Source: Mucilaginibacter tolerans (lineage in GTDB: Bacteria > Bacteroidota > Bacteroidia > Sphingobacteriales > Sphingobacteriaceae). From it: a stretch of 64,000 bases of DNA. A program made the translations under genes and the position numbers. Below the pieces are notes generated by a model. That model did no database searches and had not been told where the DNA came from. It was given only the letters and a program-made list of their open reading frames with translations. How positions within the stretch are numbered: position 1 is the first letter of the stretch; each line of letters opens with the position of its first letter. Of the stretch, positions 45,856 through 55,352 are shown piece by piece. The stretch lies in the NCBI RefSeq assembly GCF_030519375.1, contig NZ_JAUMKB010000009.1:124001-188000 (forward strand), written 5' to 3'.

Positions 45856-46812
45856 ATGCATCAAATATTACTCGAGTTAGTTTCTGTAAAGTTCATCATC
45901 CTTTACATTCTTATTATCTCTACTGTCATTGTTCATTACAGGGGGAAAATCAGGTATAAGTTTTTCAGGCAGCTTACCGACCACTCCACCTTCATGGCGC
46001 CCATCAATATACCGATGTACGCGCTATCCGGCGTGGAGAATAAGCCATACATCAGCCAGGCAAATTTTCCGCAGCTTGCCATATTAAAAGCTAACTGGCA
46101 GACAATACGTGATGAGGCCTTACAGTTGGAACGCGAGGAATTGATCAAAGGATCGGACAAGTATAATGATGTGGGCTTTAATTCATTCTTCAGACGCGGC
46201 TGGAAACGTTTTTACCTGAAATGGTATGATGATTTCCATGAGTCGGCTAAGAAACATTGCCCTCAAACCATCGAGCTGATAAAGAGCGTGCCTTCTATCA
46301 AGGCAGCTATGTTTGCTGTGTTACCTGCCGGGAGTCAGCTTTTACAACACCGGGATCCTTATGCAGGTTCGTTGCGTTATCATTTAGGACTGATTACCCC
46401 CAACTCAGAAGATTGCCATATTATCGTAGATGGTGAAAGCTATTACTGGAAAGATGGTGATGATGTGATCTTCGACGAAACCTATATCCATCATGCGGAA
46501 AATAAAACAGATGTTGACCGGATCATCCTATTCTGTGACATCGAACGCCCGGTAAAAACCATATTCGGTCGCGGGTGGAACAAATTTTTCGGATGGTTTA
46601 TTATGGCAGCGGCCGCTTCGCCCAATATGGGTAACGATAAAACAGGGAATATCAACAAAGTATTCAAATACATTTACTCTATCAGGCTATTGGGCAAGCG
46701 CATCAAAGCTTACAACATAAAACTGTATTATGTTGTAAAATACCTGTTATTATTGATCATATTGTACTTCGCATTTTTCAGGTGGATCATTAATCTGATT
46801 TTTAAACATTAA
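45856..46812 (+). CDS. Aspartyl/asparaginyl beta-hydroxylase-family protein (LpxO-like)
   Basis: This Fe(II)/2-oxoglutarate oxygenase belongs to the group that includes LpxO, which hydroxylates lipid A acyl chains. The iron ligands are in LQHRDPYAG (HxD, about 172-174) and YIHHAENK (about 218). Arg and Phe in RYHLGL and the DDVIFDETY strand are typical. One N-terminal helix (FIILYILIISTVIVHY) and two C-terminal hydrophobic segments suggest membrane anchoring at the cytoplasmic face, as for LpxO. The substrate is inferred. Confidence 0.88.
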   Translation: MHQILLELVSVKFIILYILIISTVIVHYRGKIRYKFFRQLTDHSTFMAPINIPMYALSGVENKPYISQANFPQLAILKANWQTIRDEALQLEREELIKGSDKYNDVGFNSFFRRGWKRFYLKWYDDFHESAKKHCPQTIELIKSVPSIKAAMFAVLPAGSQLLQHRDPYAGSLRYHLGLITPNSEDCHIIVDGESYYWKDGDDVIFDETYIHHAENKTDVDRIILFCDIERPVKTIFGRGWNKFFGWFIMAAAASPNMGNDKTGNINKVFKYIYSIRLLGKRIKAYNIKLYYVVKYLLLLIILYFAFFRWIINLIFKH

Positions 46813-46817
46813 CTTTG
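46810..46817 (+). promoter_or_regulatory. -7 promoter element directly before the CDF transporter start
   Basis: TAACTTTG matches TAnnTTTG exactly. It overlaps the stop codon of the LpxO-like gene and ends five bases before the CDF ATG, so a transcript starting here would be leaderless or nearly so. Confidence 0.45.
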
Positions 46818-46822
46818 CCTGC

Positions 46823-47773
46823 ATGGCAGCAGGTCACGATCATTCGCACTCACATTCCCATTCGCACGGGCACGGTCATCATCATCATCACGACCATACC
46901 CCGAAGCTGGATCATTTAAACAGCGCCTTTATCATCGGCATTGTTTTAAATTCGGCTTTTGTTGTACTGGAAGTGATTGCCGGATTGTGGAGCCATTCAT
47001 TGTCCCTATTGACCGACGCCGGACATAACCTGAGTGATGTTGCCGGGCTTGCTTTAGCGCTGTTAGCATTTAAACTAAGTAAAGTCAACGCTAACCAGGA
47101 TTATACCTACGGATACAAACGCTCTACTATTATCGTATCTTTCTTTAATGCTTTGGTATTGTTTATTGCTGTGGGTTTCATTGGTTACGAAGCCGTTATG
47201 CGCTTCATTCATCCCGAAACGATAGCAGGAGGGACAATGGCCTGGGTAGCGTTCGCAGGTATAGGCATCAACGGCTTTACCGCCTGGCTTTTTGTAAAGG
47301 GCAAAGACACCGACCTGAACGTGAAGGGGGCCTACCTGCATATGGCAGTGGACGCTATCGTATCGTTTGGTGTGGTGATATCAGGTATGATCATCTATTT
47401 CACCCATTTATACTGGATTGACAGCGTAGTAAGTTTGATCGTTGCCATCGTTATCCTGCGCGGCACCTGGAGCCTGCTGATCGATAGCTTACGCCTCGAG
47501 ATGGATGGAGTTCCAAAGGAAATGGATCTGGAAAAAATCAAGCAGGAACTGATGAAAGCCAAGGGTGTTGTAGATGTTCATCATATTCACGTATGGGCGC
47601 TAAGCACAACCGAGAATGCCCTGACCGCACATTTGGTGATCGATCAGAATTCGGTATCTTCTTTTGATACCATTAAACACGATCTGCGTCACCGCCTGGA
47701 ACATTTATCAATCAGCCACAGCACCTTCGAGCCTGAGTTTTCGGATGAGAAGTGTTTGCATGTGGATTGTTAA
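46823..47773 (+). CDS. Cation diffusion facilitator transporter (zinc/cadmium/cobalt type)
   Basis: The 316-residue CDF exporter has six membrane helices. Metal-site residues are in LTDAGHNLSDVAGL (helix 2, HxxxD) and HMAVDAIVSFGV (helix 5, HxxxD). A cytoplasmic C-terminal domain (DVHHIHVWALSTTENALTAH) follows. The N-terminus (residues 4-27) is an almost unbroken run of His with Ser, Gly and Asp, likely a metal buffer or sensor. The protein resembles CzcD/ZitB zinc exporters. It starts 11 bases after the preceding stop. Confidence 0.96.
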   Translation: MAAGHDHSHSHSHSHGHGHHHHHDHTPKLDHLNSAFIIGIVLNSAFVVLEVIAGLWSHSLSLLTDAGHNLSDVAGLALALLAFKLSKVNANQDYTYGYKRSTIIVSFFNALVLFIAVGFIGYEAVMRFIHPETIAGGTMAWVAFAGIGINGFTAWLFVKGKDTDLNVKGAYLHMAVDAIVSFGVVISGMIIYFTHLYWIDSVVSLIVAIVILRGTWSLLIDSLRLEMDGVPKEMDLEKIKQELMKAKGVVDVHHIHVWALSTTENALTAHLVIDQNSVSSFDTIKHDLRHRLEHLSISHSTFEPEFSDEKCLHVDC

Positions 47774-47799
47774 AAAGCATAAATTTTAAAAATAAAAAA

Positions 47800-47826
47800 G
47801 TCATACCGAAACAAGTTCAGCATGAC
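47800..47826. repeat. GTCAT...ATGAC hairpin between convergent genes
   Basis: GTCATACCGAA (47800-47810) faces TTCAGCATGAC (47816-47826) with two mismatches around ACAAG. It is a variant of the widespread GTCATGCTGAA repeat and probably ends both the CDF and the DUF5606 transcripts. Confidence 0.65.
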
Positions 47827-47856
47827 CCCATTATTGTATAGCTTAATAACTTAACG

Positions 47857-48396
47857 TTATTTTTTCTTTGCCTTAGCAGCTTTCGGAGCAGCCACTTCTT
47901 CCGCAACTTCAGTCTTCGCTTTTGCAGGCGCTTTCGCTTTCTTAGCAGGCTTAACCTCTTCCACAGCTTCAACTACAGACTCTTGCTCTGCAACAGGTGC
48001 TGCTTCACTCGGATCTGGCTCGCTGAACAAAGGCAAATCTTTCAGGATATGGTACCATGAAACAATCTTCTTTATATCAGAAGAATATACCTTCTCCTCA
48101 TCATGACCAGGAGCTACCTCCCTAAAAAATTCGCGTAATTGTTTGCCGTCAGCCTTAGCATCCGGAACGCTCTTAGCATCCTTCATACGACCAAACACAT
48201 CCACCAAACGAATATCTTCATAATCGCCGAAAATGGTGATCTCGTCCAGAGCGGCAATCTTGGCAGTCGACAGATTGGCTACCAATTTTGTTTTATTAGC
48301 GTCGAGGCTTTCCAGGATAAAACCTGTTTTGTTCTGAGCTAATGCTTTCCACAAACCTGGTTTGCCAGATACCGCTACTATTCCACGTAAATTCAT
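47857..48396 (-). CDS. DUF5606 protein
   Basis: The 179-residue protein has a conserved N-terminal part (residues 1-120: MNLRGIVAVSGKPGLWKALA, ALDEITIFGDYEDIRLVDVF, VYSSDIKKIVSWYHIL). It fits the Bacteroidota-specific DUF5606 family of unknown function. The last 50 residues are a low-complexity Lys/Ala/Pro/Glu tail like those of nucleic-acid-binding proteins. It is cytosolic. It follows the cyclophilin gene across an inverted word array. Confidence 0.9.
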   Translation of the reverse strand: MNLRGIVAVSGKPGLWKALAQNKTGFILESLDANKTKLVANLSTAKIAALDEITIFGDYEDIRLVDVFGRMKDAKSVPDAKADGKQLREFFREVAPGHDEEKVYSSDIKKIVSWYHILKDLPLFSEPDPSEAAPVAEQESVVEAVEEVKPAKKAKAPAKAKTEVAEEVAAPKAAKAKKK

Positions 48397-48400
48397 TTTT

Positions 48401-48538
48401 TATTGTTATATTGGTTGTAATAGTTGTAGTGGTTGTAAAAGTTGTAGTGATTATAAAAGGTTGTCAGGGTTAAAAATGTTTGTCACTTTTACAACCTCTC
48501 CAACTTTTATAACTTTTTCAACAATTTCAACTTTTATT
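48401..48538. repeat. GTTGTAAAAGTTG word array with inverted partner
   Basis: Left words at 48413-48471 repeat GGTTGTAAAAGTTGTAGTG. Right words at 48485-48535 repeat the complement. GGTTGTAAAAGT (48431-48442) and ACTTTTACAACC (48485-48496) are exact 12-base arms. The array lies between the cyclophilin and DUF5606 genes, which run in the same direction. Confidence 0.65.
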
Positions 48539-48999
48539 TATTCCTCAATCACTTCAACACCTAAAATTTTGTCGCCCTGACGGATGCTGTCAACCACTTC
48601 CACATTTTCGATCACTTTACCAAAGCAGGTATGGTTTCTGTCGAGGTGGGCGGTATTATCACGGCTGTGGCAGACAAAAAACTGCGAGCCACCCGTATTA
48701 CGGCCTGCATGAGCCATTGAAAGCACACCACGGTCGTGGTATTGATTATCGCCGGTTAGCTCACAATCAATGTGGTAACCCGGACCGCCTGATCCCGCGC
48801 GATAAGCTGTTTCAGGGTTTTTCGAGAAAGGGCATCCGCCTTGTATTACGAAGTTTGGAATTACACGATGGAAAGTTACGCCATCGTAAAAACCTTCTTT
48901 AGCCAGTTTCTTGAAGTTTGCAACTGTATTTGGAGCATCTTTATCGTAGAACTCTACGGTCATGTCGCCTTTTGCAGTCTTGATTATTGCTTTGCTCAT
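48538..48999 (-). CDS. Cyclophilin-type peptidyl-prolyl isomerase
   Basis: The 153-residue cyclophilin speeds proline isomerisation during protein folding. It has [13 protein letters not shown] (catalytic Arg), GSQFFVCHS and [15 protein letters not shown] (usual Trp replaced by His, as in many bacterial forms). There is no signal peptide, so it is cytosolic. A -7 element lies 21 bases upstream. Confidence 0.95.
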   Translation of the reverse strand: MSKAIIKTAKGDMTVEFYDKDAPNTVANFKKLAKEGFYDGVTFHRVIPNFVIQGGCPFSKNPETAYRAGSGGPGYHIDCELTGDNQYHDRGVLSMAHAGRNTGGSQFFVCHSRDNTAHLDRNHTCFGKVIENVEVVDSIRQGDKILGVEVIEE

Positions 49000-49020
49000 T
49001 GCTTCTATTTAATTGGACTG

Positions 49021-49028
49021 CAAAGTTA
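49021..49028 (-). promoter_or_regulatory. -7 promoter element of the cyclophilin gene
   Basis: The minus strand reads TAACTTTG, an exact TAnnTTTG match, 21 bases before the ATG. Confidence 0.5.
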
Positions 49029-49194
49029 GTAAAAAAGGGTAAAGCCGAAAGCTGAAAGGAGAAAGTGCATTAAATTACAAATACATAAAATACATTGGCA
49101 GAAAGGAATCAGTCATCTAAAATCTAAATTGTTAAAAATAGTTAAGATAGTATTTCACACTCCCTAAATCACAATACCTTCTGAAATATTTCGT

Positions 49195-49202
49195 TACTTT
49201 AG
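49195..49202 (+). promoter_or_regulatory. -7-like element directly before the 49208 gene
   Basis: TACTTTAG has one mismatch to TAnnTTTG and ends five bases before the ATG at 49208, which would make the transcript leaderless or nearly so. Confidence 0.35.
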
Positions 49203-49207
49203 CGGGT

Positions 49208-49951
49208 ATGATACGTGCTTTTCTGATTTCTATACTGCTATTATTCATCGTCAATTTAAGTTTTGCACAGGGTAATTTGACGGGACGCGTTTATGAAAAT
49301 AAGACCCGGATACCAATTGCCGGGGTCAGCATTCAAAATTTAAATTCCAATATTTTTACTGTAAGTGACAAGAATGGCTTGTTCTCTATTCGTGCCCATG
49401 TTGGCGATCTGGTTACATTTTCCTCTTTCGCTTATGAAGCCGATACATTGTTCGTAAAAGATCTGAGTTCTACTGAAATTTTAATGGACCTAAAGGGCAC
49501 GAACCTGAAAGGTGTTACCATTAGGGACCAACAAACAAGGTTGGGCAGCCTGACTGCGCCAGCCACCCTATCGCCATTTGGGGGGCAAACGGTGGTTTAT
49601 TCAAGAGATGCTAATGGGAATTACAAAGGCGGCCTTTCGATGAATATATTTGATTCACATTCCGATGCAAAAAAGAGACAAAAAGATATACAGTTAGGAA
49701 AAGATGAGGAACTAAAGCGCCAAATAGCAAAGGAATTTAGTCCTGATAACTTGAAGGGCTATATACCATTAAAGGGGCAGGAGATGATAAATTTTATCAT
49801 TATGTATACCCCAACGATTGACACATATACAAGTCCGGAGTTTAATTTCACCATGTATATAGATTCAAGCTACAAGGAGTTTTTGAAAATTCCGAAAGAA
49901 AGACGTGAGTCGAAAGACCTTACCGACCTGCATGCTAAACCAAGTGAGTAA
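49208..49951 (+). CDS. Secreted protein with carboxypeptidase-like regulatory domain
   Basis: The 247-residue protein has a signal peptide (residues 1-21, ending NLSFAQ). A carboxypeptidase regulatory-like beta domain follows (about 22-100: GRVYENKTRIPIAGVSIQNL, LFSIRAHVGDLVTFSS). The helical C-terminal part contains KKRQKDIQLGKDEELKRQIA and LKGYIPLKGQEMINFIIMY. The same domain opens TonB-dependent receptors, but no barrel follows here. Bacteroidota have many such stand-alone periplasmic or outer-membrane proteins of unknown role. Confidence 0.85.
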   Translation: MIRAFLISILLLFIVNLSFAQGNLTGRVYENKTRIPIAGVSIQNLNSNIFTVSDKNGLFSIRAHVGDLVTFSSFAYEADTLFVKDLSSTEILMDLKGTNLKGVTIRDQQTRLGSLTAPATLSPFGGQTVVYSRDANGNYKGGLSMNIFDSHSDAKKRQKDIQLGKDEELKRQIAKEFSPDNLKGYIPLKGQEMINFIIMYTPTIDTYTSPEFNFTMYIDSSYKEFLKIPKERRESKDLTDLHAKPSE

Positions 49952-49991
49952 CGATTCCGTTAAAATCATAATAGCCTCAATAATTATTCGT

Positions 49992-49999
49992 TACTTTTG
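49992..49999 (+). promoter_or_regulatory. -7 promoter element three bases before the 50003 gene
   Basis: TACTTTTG matches TAnnTTTG exactly and ends three bases before ATG 50003. The predicted transcript would begin at or just inside the start codon. Confidence 0.4.
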
Positions 50000-50002
50000 A
50001 GA

Positions 50003-51268
50003 ATGAAGCGCCTCCGAAGATTTCTGTTGGTTTTTACCTTAGTTGTTACGCCTTTGCTCACAATGGCAGCGTCTATTCTTATACCTATGGACGAGGAACA
50101 GAAGGACCATCTGAAATCATATGGTATAGCCTTTTGGACGCTTAAAAATGGTGAAGAGGTAGACTGGTTGCTCAACTACCGTGGTGGCAGCTTTATGATG
50201 AAGTATAATAAAGCCATTGAGGATGAGTGCAAGATCCGCGGTGTAAGTTACACGGTACTCGCCGATGCAAAAGTAAGCGAAATCATTACCGAAATAAGCG
50301 ACCCGTCAGTAAATATGGATTTGGTGAAACTGGAAAAGGCACCAAAGATTGCCGTTTACTCGCCAAAAAATAAACTCCCATGGGATGATGCGGTTACCCT
50401 TGTACTGAAATATGCCGAAATACCTTATGACGTAGTATACGATGAAGAAGTAGTACGCGGAGATTTACCCAAATATGACTGGCTGCATCTGCATCACGAA
50501 GATTTTACCGGGCAATACAGTAAATTTTATGGCTCATTCCGCTATGCACAATGGTATAACGATGACGAAAAAATACAGGAAGCCATGGCGCATAAATTGG
50601 GCTTTAAGAAAGTATCGCAAATGAAACTTTCGGTCGCAGAGCATATCCGCGATTTTTGCTCAGGTGGCGGCTTCTTATTTGCCATGTGCTCCGGTACCGA
50701 CACTTTTGATATTTCACTTGCGGCAGCCAACACTGACATCTGCGAAAGTATGTTCGACGGCGATGCTGCTGACCCGGACGCACAATCCAAACTGGATTTT
50801 ACACAAACCTTCGCTTTCCAGAATTTCACACTCGACATGAACCCTATGTCGCACCAGTTCAGTAACATTGACGTAACTACTACCCGCCAGGTTGAACGCA
50901 CAAGAGATTTCTTCAGCCTGTTTGATTTTTCCGCCAAATGGGATGTAGTACCCAGCATGCTCACTCAGAATCATGATAAAGTAATTAAAGGATTTATGGG
51001 GCTGACCACAGCCTTTAACGAAAAATTACTTAAACCCGGCGTAACCATTATGGGCGAGATGAAAACCGGCAACGAGGCCCGTTATATCCATGGTGAGTAT
51101 GGCAAGGGACAATGGACATTTTACGGAGGTCACGATCCGGAAGATTACCAGCACGTAGTAGGTGATCCTCCTACCGATCTGAAATTGCACCCAAATTCAC
51201 CCGGATACCGTTTGATACTCAACAACGTGTTATTCCCTGCAGCACATAAAAAGAAACAGAAAACTTGA
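50003..51268 (+). CDS. Secreted protein with GATase1-like features (often labelled asparagine synthetase B)
   Basis: The protein (421 residues from the ATG at 50003) has a signal peptide (LLVFTLVVTPLLTMAAS, about 8-25). APKIAVYSPKNKLPWDDAV and LPKYDWLHLHHEDFTGQY are followed by the elbow-like GGGFLFAMCSGTDTFD, in which Cys could be a nucleophile. HGEYGKGQWTFYGGHDPEDY brings a late His. These cues fit a class I glutamine-amidotransferase-like fold. I recall such proteins annotated as asparagine synthetase B, but no synthetase domain or N-terminal catalytic Cys is present. The function is unknown. Confidence 0.8.
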   Translation: MKRLRRFLLVFTLVVTPLLTMAASILIPMDEEQKDHLKSYGIAFWTLKNGEEVDWLLNYRGGSFMMKYNKAIEDECKIRGVSYTVLADAKVSEIITEISDPSVNMDLVKLEKAPKIAVYSPKNKLPWDDAVTLVLKYAEIPYDVVYDEEVVRGDLPKYDWLHLHHEDFTGQYSKFYGSFRYAQWYNDDEKIQEAMAHKLGFKKVSQMKLSVAEHIRDFCSGGGFLFAMCSGTDTFDISLAAANTDICESMFDGDAADPDAQSKLDFTQTFAFQNFTLDMNPMSHQFSNIDVTTTRQVERTRDFFSLFDFSAKWDVVPSMLTQNHDKVIKGFMGLTTAFNEKLLKPGVTIMGEMKTGNEARYIHGEYGKGQWTFYGGHDPEDYQHVVGDPPTDLKLHPNSPGYRLILNNVLFPAAHKKKQKT

Positions 51269-51270
51269 TT

Positions 51271-51330
51271 CAGTTTGCAGTGAGCATTTGACATAATAAT
51301 TTGCAAACTGCATACGGGTAACTGCAAACT
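51271..51330. repeat. CAGTTTGCAGT word array between convergent genes
   Basis: AGTTTGCAGT (51272-51281) and ACTGCAAACT (51321-51330) are exact 10-base arms. GCAAACTG (51303-51310) is a further inverted copy. It probably ends both transcripts. Confidence 0.6.
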
Positions 51331-53435
51331 CAATTATAGAACGACCACGAAACGCCTATCTTCAATAAATGATCGGGGCCAGGGTAACGGTTAACCATAT
51401 AATATCCTTTGCTGAATATTCCCTGGTTGGCATAATCGTATGTTACAAAAATATTGGTACGGATCAGCGTCGCCTTGAAAAACACTGATGCTACCGGATA
51501 AGATGAAAAAGTAAGATTAGGACTACTATTATAAAACTGGCCAAGTCCTACGGCGTAGGAAGGTGCTACATAAGGCGTATTATAGCGAACATTAATGCCA
51601 AAATTACTGTTCAGCACGCTAAATAACAGCTTAGAATAGTATAAGCTACTGTAGGTATACACAGAAGGGGTGCGTAAGGTATTTTGATAATCACTTTTTT
51701 GGTAAACTACGTAGTTATCAAAATGCCATCTCCGCCAGGAAAGGTTCTTTCCCAAGCTCAGCTTTATCAGGTTGATAGGATTATGCAACTGTGTGGGCGT
51801 AGCATCTATTCCGTTAGGCTCAGCTGTGAAATACAGGTAATCGTTTATCAGATAATACTCTGCTTTCAGATCAAGCTTCAGCAGATCATTGATATAGTTG
51901 AATGAGAGATTAGTTGTTTTTTGATTGCTGAAACTATTGTGGAATATAAAGTGGTTAGATATCCAATCGGTGTAAACCAGCGGAGGCGAGCTGCTTTGCT
52001 GATAGGCTCCCAGTATGATCCTGCCCGCTTTTTGTCCACCCGAAACGCTCAGCTTTGCTTCATAAAGAAAGTTGCCAAAATCACGACCTGCAGCTATTTG
52101 CTGCAGGTCGACATCAAGCAGTATTCTATTGCTGAACCGATAGCCTGCTTTTGCCTTTAACGTGATATCCTGGATAGCATTGTTTTGCACCCGTTGATTG
52201 ACTACCTGCCGCGAAAAGTTAGCATTGGTAATTGTATCAGTAACATACTGTTGATATTTGTAATAGTCATGAACCAAACCCAGGTCTACCTTAACCTCGT
52301 TTTTTACTATACCTGTTGATTTTCCACGCAGATAAAAGCTGTATGAAAACCCATTTTGTAAATGGAAAACGGAAAGCGAATCCCTTGAATAAGTTGAACT
52401 ATAATAATAATCAGGGAAAACACCATAAGTATCGGGCTCATTTTGCAGGAATTTATAAGTGTTTTTGTTATAATAAAGGGTGTAAGATACCCGCTGTGTC
52501 GGCAAAATTTTAGTTTTGTCGACGCTTTTTATTGTGGTATCGATTTTACCGATATAATAAAACTGTTTAATGTAAAAACCATTATTCCGGATATTATCGC
52601 TTGAATTATATAATCTTACCGGCTGATTTTGCGATGTAACGTAACCGCTTGTTGCCGGAGCTGTATAAATCGAATCATTCTGTATCGAACCGTTCTCGGG
52701 TGCTTTCAGGTTATTGAAATTATAGCTGGCTAACAGGTTATAACGTTTGCTTTTGGATTCATACCAGGAGAATATTGCGCCTGTCAGGTCACTGACAGCC
52801 TGACGCGGGTAAAAACCGTGTGACCCGATAAAGTTCAAATTAAAACCTACATTCAACTGGGGATTGATGTTTTGTGTATGCAATACCTTAAACATCTGTT
52901 CTTTTACACCACTTGCAAAGAGCGATAAGTTGGTATAAGGCACACGCGCTTTGTAATACTGAATGTCCTGCGGCGTAAAAAGATAAGCATCCAGAAAATG
53001 CTGACCTACATCAAAGCCTATAGTTTTACTTGGCTCAAATAACAGGCTGCGCTCAGCGAGCCCCAGGTTACCTAATCCTATTTTAGGACTTCGTGGCTGG
53101 TAAAGCGGACTGTAATTTTCAAAATTGACAAGTCCTGTATCCAGCGGAAAAACCTGTGTACTATCACTTAACAACCGTTCATTGGTTACCCTAATAAATT
53201 TAGATGTAAAAATAACCGAGTCGCGTTTTTTCTCTTCTTTTTGCCTTTCAGCATCTATTTGTGCGTCGCCGCTAAGTTGTTTGCCGGGTTTATTGGTTGC
53301 AGTGTCAGTATTAAAATTATTCCTTCTGATGTTATTATTCGGGTAGCCGGGTATGTTCGGAGTTTGAGCTAACGCCATACCTGCCGAAAAGCATATCAGC
53401 ATTACAAGAAGAATATATCGGAGTCGCTTATGCAT
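51330..53435 (-). CDS. Putative porin, Bacteroidota type
   Basis: The 701-residue protein has a signal peptide (residues 1-23, ending GMALAQ). A Pro/Asn/Asp-rich linker follows (NIPGYPNNNIRRNNFN). The long series of amphipathic beta-strands ends with an aromatic residue pattern (HLLKIGVSWSFYN), as expected for an outer-membrane barrel. Length and style fit the putative porin family of Bacteroidota. The cargo is unknown. Its start codon overlaps the last base of the PNP gene, so it belongs to the lpxK-PNP-porin string. Confidence 0.85.
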   Translation of the reverse strand: MHKRLRYILLVMLICFSAGMALAQTPNIPGYPNNNIRRNNFNTDTATNKPGKQLSGDAQIDAERQKEEKKRDSVIFTSKFIRVTNERLLSDSTQVFPLDTGLVNFENYSPLYQPRSPKIGLGNLGLAERSLLFEPSKTIGFDVGQHFLDAYLFTPQDIQYYKARVPYTNLSLFASGVKEQMFKVLHTQNINPQLNVGFNLNFIGSHGFYPRQAVSDLTGAIFSWYESKSKRYNLLASYNFNNLKAPENGSIQNDSIYTAPATSGYVTSQNQPVRLYNSSDNIRNNGFYIKQFYYIGKIDTTIKSVDKTKILPTQRVSYTLYYNKNTYKFLQNEPDTYGVFPDYYYSSTYSRDSLSVFHLQNGFSYSFYLRGKSTGIVKNEVKVDLGLVHDYYKYQQYVTDTITNANFSRQVVNQRVQNNAIQDITLKAKAGYRFSNRILLDVDLQQIAAGRDFGNFLYEAKLSVSGGQKAGRIILGAYQQSSSPPLVYTDWISNHFIFHNSFSNQKTTNLSFNYINDLLKLDLKAEYYLINDYLYFTAEPNGIDATPTQLHNPINLIKLSLGKNLSWRRWHFDNYVVYQKSDYQNTLRTPSVYTYSSLYYSKLLFSVLNSNFGINVRYNTPYVAPSYAVGLGQFYNSSPNLTFSSYPVASVFFKATLIRTNIFVTYDYANQGIFSKGYYMVNRYPGPDHLLKIGVSWSFYN

Positions 53436-54250
53436 TAAAGGCCGGCAATCAATTGTTTAAGTATTAATGTCATTTTGGGCTCAGCTTCGTGTGCAACAGC
53501 CAGAATTTCCTCAACCGACACCGGGTGCAAAGTATCTGGGAAACCTTCGTCGGTTAGAACCGATATTGCAAAAACCGGCAATCCCATATGATTAGCTACA
53601 ATCACTTCAGGCACAGTGCTCATGCCGACCGCATCGCCGCCAATTATCCGCAGATACCGGTATTCTGCCTTTGTTTCGAGGTTTGGCCCCGTCACAGCTA
53701 CATAAACACCTTTATGGCAGGTAATATTGTTCTCTTTGGCAATATTAAGTGCATTTGCAATCAGATCGCGACGATAAGGTTCGCTCATATCAGGAAAGCG
53801 CGGCCCTAATTCTTCCTCATTTCTGCCGATCAAAGGATTGTGTGTTTGCAGGTTGATGTGATCTTCAATCACCATCAGATCGCCCTTTTTGAAATCCGGG
53901 TTCAACGAGCCACTGGCATTGGATACGAACAGGGTTTTTATGCCCAGCATTTTCATTACCCTTACCGGGAAAGTGATCTGCTGCATGGTATACCCCTCGT
54001 AATAATGCAAACGGCCCTGCATAGCCACTACCTTTTTACCGGCCAGCGTTCCAAATATCAGTTTACCTGAATGAAACTCAAGTGTCGAAATCGGAAAGTC
54101 GGGGATATTGGAGTACATCAGTTGTTTTTCAACTTCGATCTCAGTTACTAAGCCACCGAGGCCGGTACCCAGTATGATGCCTATTTCTGGCTCAAAATCG
54201 CCTATGCGACTTTTAATGTATAAGGTGGTTTGTTGTATGTTCTCTAACAT
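53435..54250 (-). CDS. Purine nucleoside phosphorylase
   Basis: PNP cleaves purine nucleosides with phosphate for salvage. The 271-residue protein is of the trimeric PunA/mammalian type: [10 protein letters not shown], phosphate-binding [54 protein letters not shown] and the purine-site TDEGFPD. It overlaps lpxK by 38 bases and the porin gene by one, so coupled translation is likely. Confidence 0.96.
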   Translation of the reverse strand: MLENIQQTTLYIKSRIGDFEPEIGIILGTGLGGLVTEIEVEKQLMYSNIPDFPISTLEFHSGKLIFGTLAGKKVVAMQGRLHYYEGYTMQQITFPVRVMKMLGIKTLFVSNASGSLNPDFKKGDLMVIEDHINLQTHNPLIGRNEEELGPRFPDMSEPYRRDLIANALNIAKENNITCHKGVYVAVTGPNLETKAEYRYLRIIGGDAVGMSTVPEVIVANHMGLPVFAISVLTDEGFPDTLHPVSVEEILAVAHEAEPKMTLILKQLIAGL

Positions 54251-55274
54251 ATTTTATAACTAACTGATCGAATTGCTGCGCCTCATTGTTTAAGAATTGT
54301 ATCCCTATCGGAATGACCAAAACCGGCAACGATTGCACTAGCGGAAGCAGTTCGTGTTCAACTAAACGCTGTGCATCCTTTTCTGTTGTAATGATCACTT
54401 TTTTTTTCGCTGTAGAGGCAGCAAATTCATCGGCAAGTTTACTGATATTTTTTAAGCTAAAGCGATGATGATCGGGATAATTATGATGCATCAGCTTCGA
54501 AGTATGCTTTTTTATGTGCTGCACTAAAGGTTTCGAACTGGCAATACCTGTCAGCAAAAATACGGTTGTATCATTATCTAATTCCACATCCGATCGCTCC
54601 CTGTTCAAATCTTGTAAAGGCAGGTAAACAATTGACGTAAAGAATAAAGATTGATAAGGTAACGGGTCAATCCTTTCGATGACTTTTCGTTGCTCTTCCT
54701 CACTTAATTGCTCCGGGCATTTACTAACAACTATAATATCCGCCCGCCATCGTCCGCTGAATGGCTCGCGCAGATTGCCTGCGGGTAAAAGCAAAAGTGG
54801 TTCCTTAATTCTGCTATAATCAAACAATAAAATACTCAGTCCTGGTTTTACAGCGCGGTGCTGATAGGCATCATCCATTAAAACCAAATTGTTTGTATTA
54901 ATAAGTTCTTTAAGGCCATCAACCCGTTTTTCGCATACCACAACTGTTATATCAGGAAACTTGTGTTTAAACTGCAAGGGCTCATCGCCCACCTCTTCGG
55001 CAGTTGAATCAGTTGTAACAGTTAAAAACCCTTTGGTCTTTCGCCCATACCCGCGGCTCAAGGTTGCCAGTTTATAATAATCCTTGAGCAATCTGACCAG
55101 GTACTCTGTCATTGGCGATTTACCTGCTCCGCCTACATCCAGATTACCGACTGAGACCACGGGCATTTTAAATTTCCGGCTTTTCAATATCCCACCATCA
55201 TAGCACCAGTTGCGGATAGCTACAACAAGGCCATATAATAAGGAGAAGGGGAATAAGAGCCAACGGAGTTTCAT
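54213..55274 (-). CDS. lpxK: LpxK, tetraacyldisaccharide 4'-kinase
   Basis: LpxK adds the 4'-phosphate to the lipid A disaccharide in the inner membrane. The 353-residue protein has an N-terminal membrane-associated helix, the P-loop [18 protein letters not shown] (about 43-60), [13 protein letters not shown] and [11 protein letters not shown]. It is the first gene of the lpxK-PNP-porin string. TATCTTTA (55290-55283 on the minus strand), one mismatch from the -7 consensus, is eight bases upstream. Confidence 0.97.
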   Translation of the reverse strand: MKLRWLLFPFSLLYGLVVAIRNWCYDGGILKSRKFKMPVVSVGNLDVGGAGKSPMTEYLVRLLKDYYKLATLSRGYGRKTKGFLTVTTDSTAEEVGDEPLQFKHKFPDITVVVCEKRVDGLKELINTNNLVLMDDAYQHRAVKPGLSILLFDYSRIKEPLLLLPAGNLREPFSGRWRADIIVVSKCPEQLSEEEQRKVIERIDPLPYQSLFFTSIVYLPLQDLNRERSDVELDNDTTVFLLTGIASSKPLVQHIKKHTSKLMHHNYPDHHRFSLKNISKLADEFAASTAKKKVIITTEKDAQRLVEHELLPLVQSLPVLVIPIGIQFLNNEAQQFDQLVIKYVREHTTNHLIH

Positions 55275-55352
55275 ATAATCGGTAAAGATATAAAAAACGC
55301 TCCGATAGGGATTTTGTGCGCAGTTTTATAACTTAGTTTTTAAAACCAGGTG

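Noticed and set aside
49997..50002. TTG start two codons upstream for the 50003 gene
   Set aside because: An ATG follows after one codon and gives a normal signal peptide.
55350..55352. GTG start for the beta-lactamase-like gene
   Set aside because: The ATG directly after it is the more likely start; the change is one residue.
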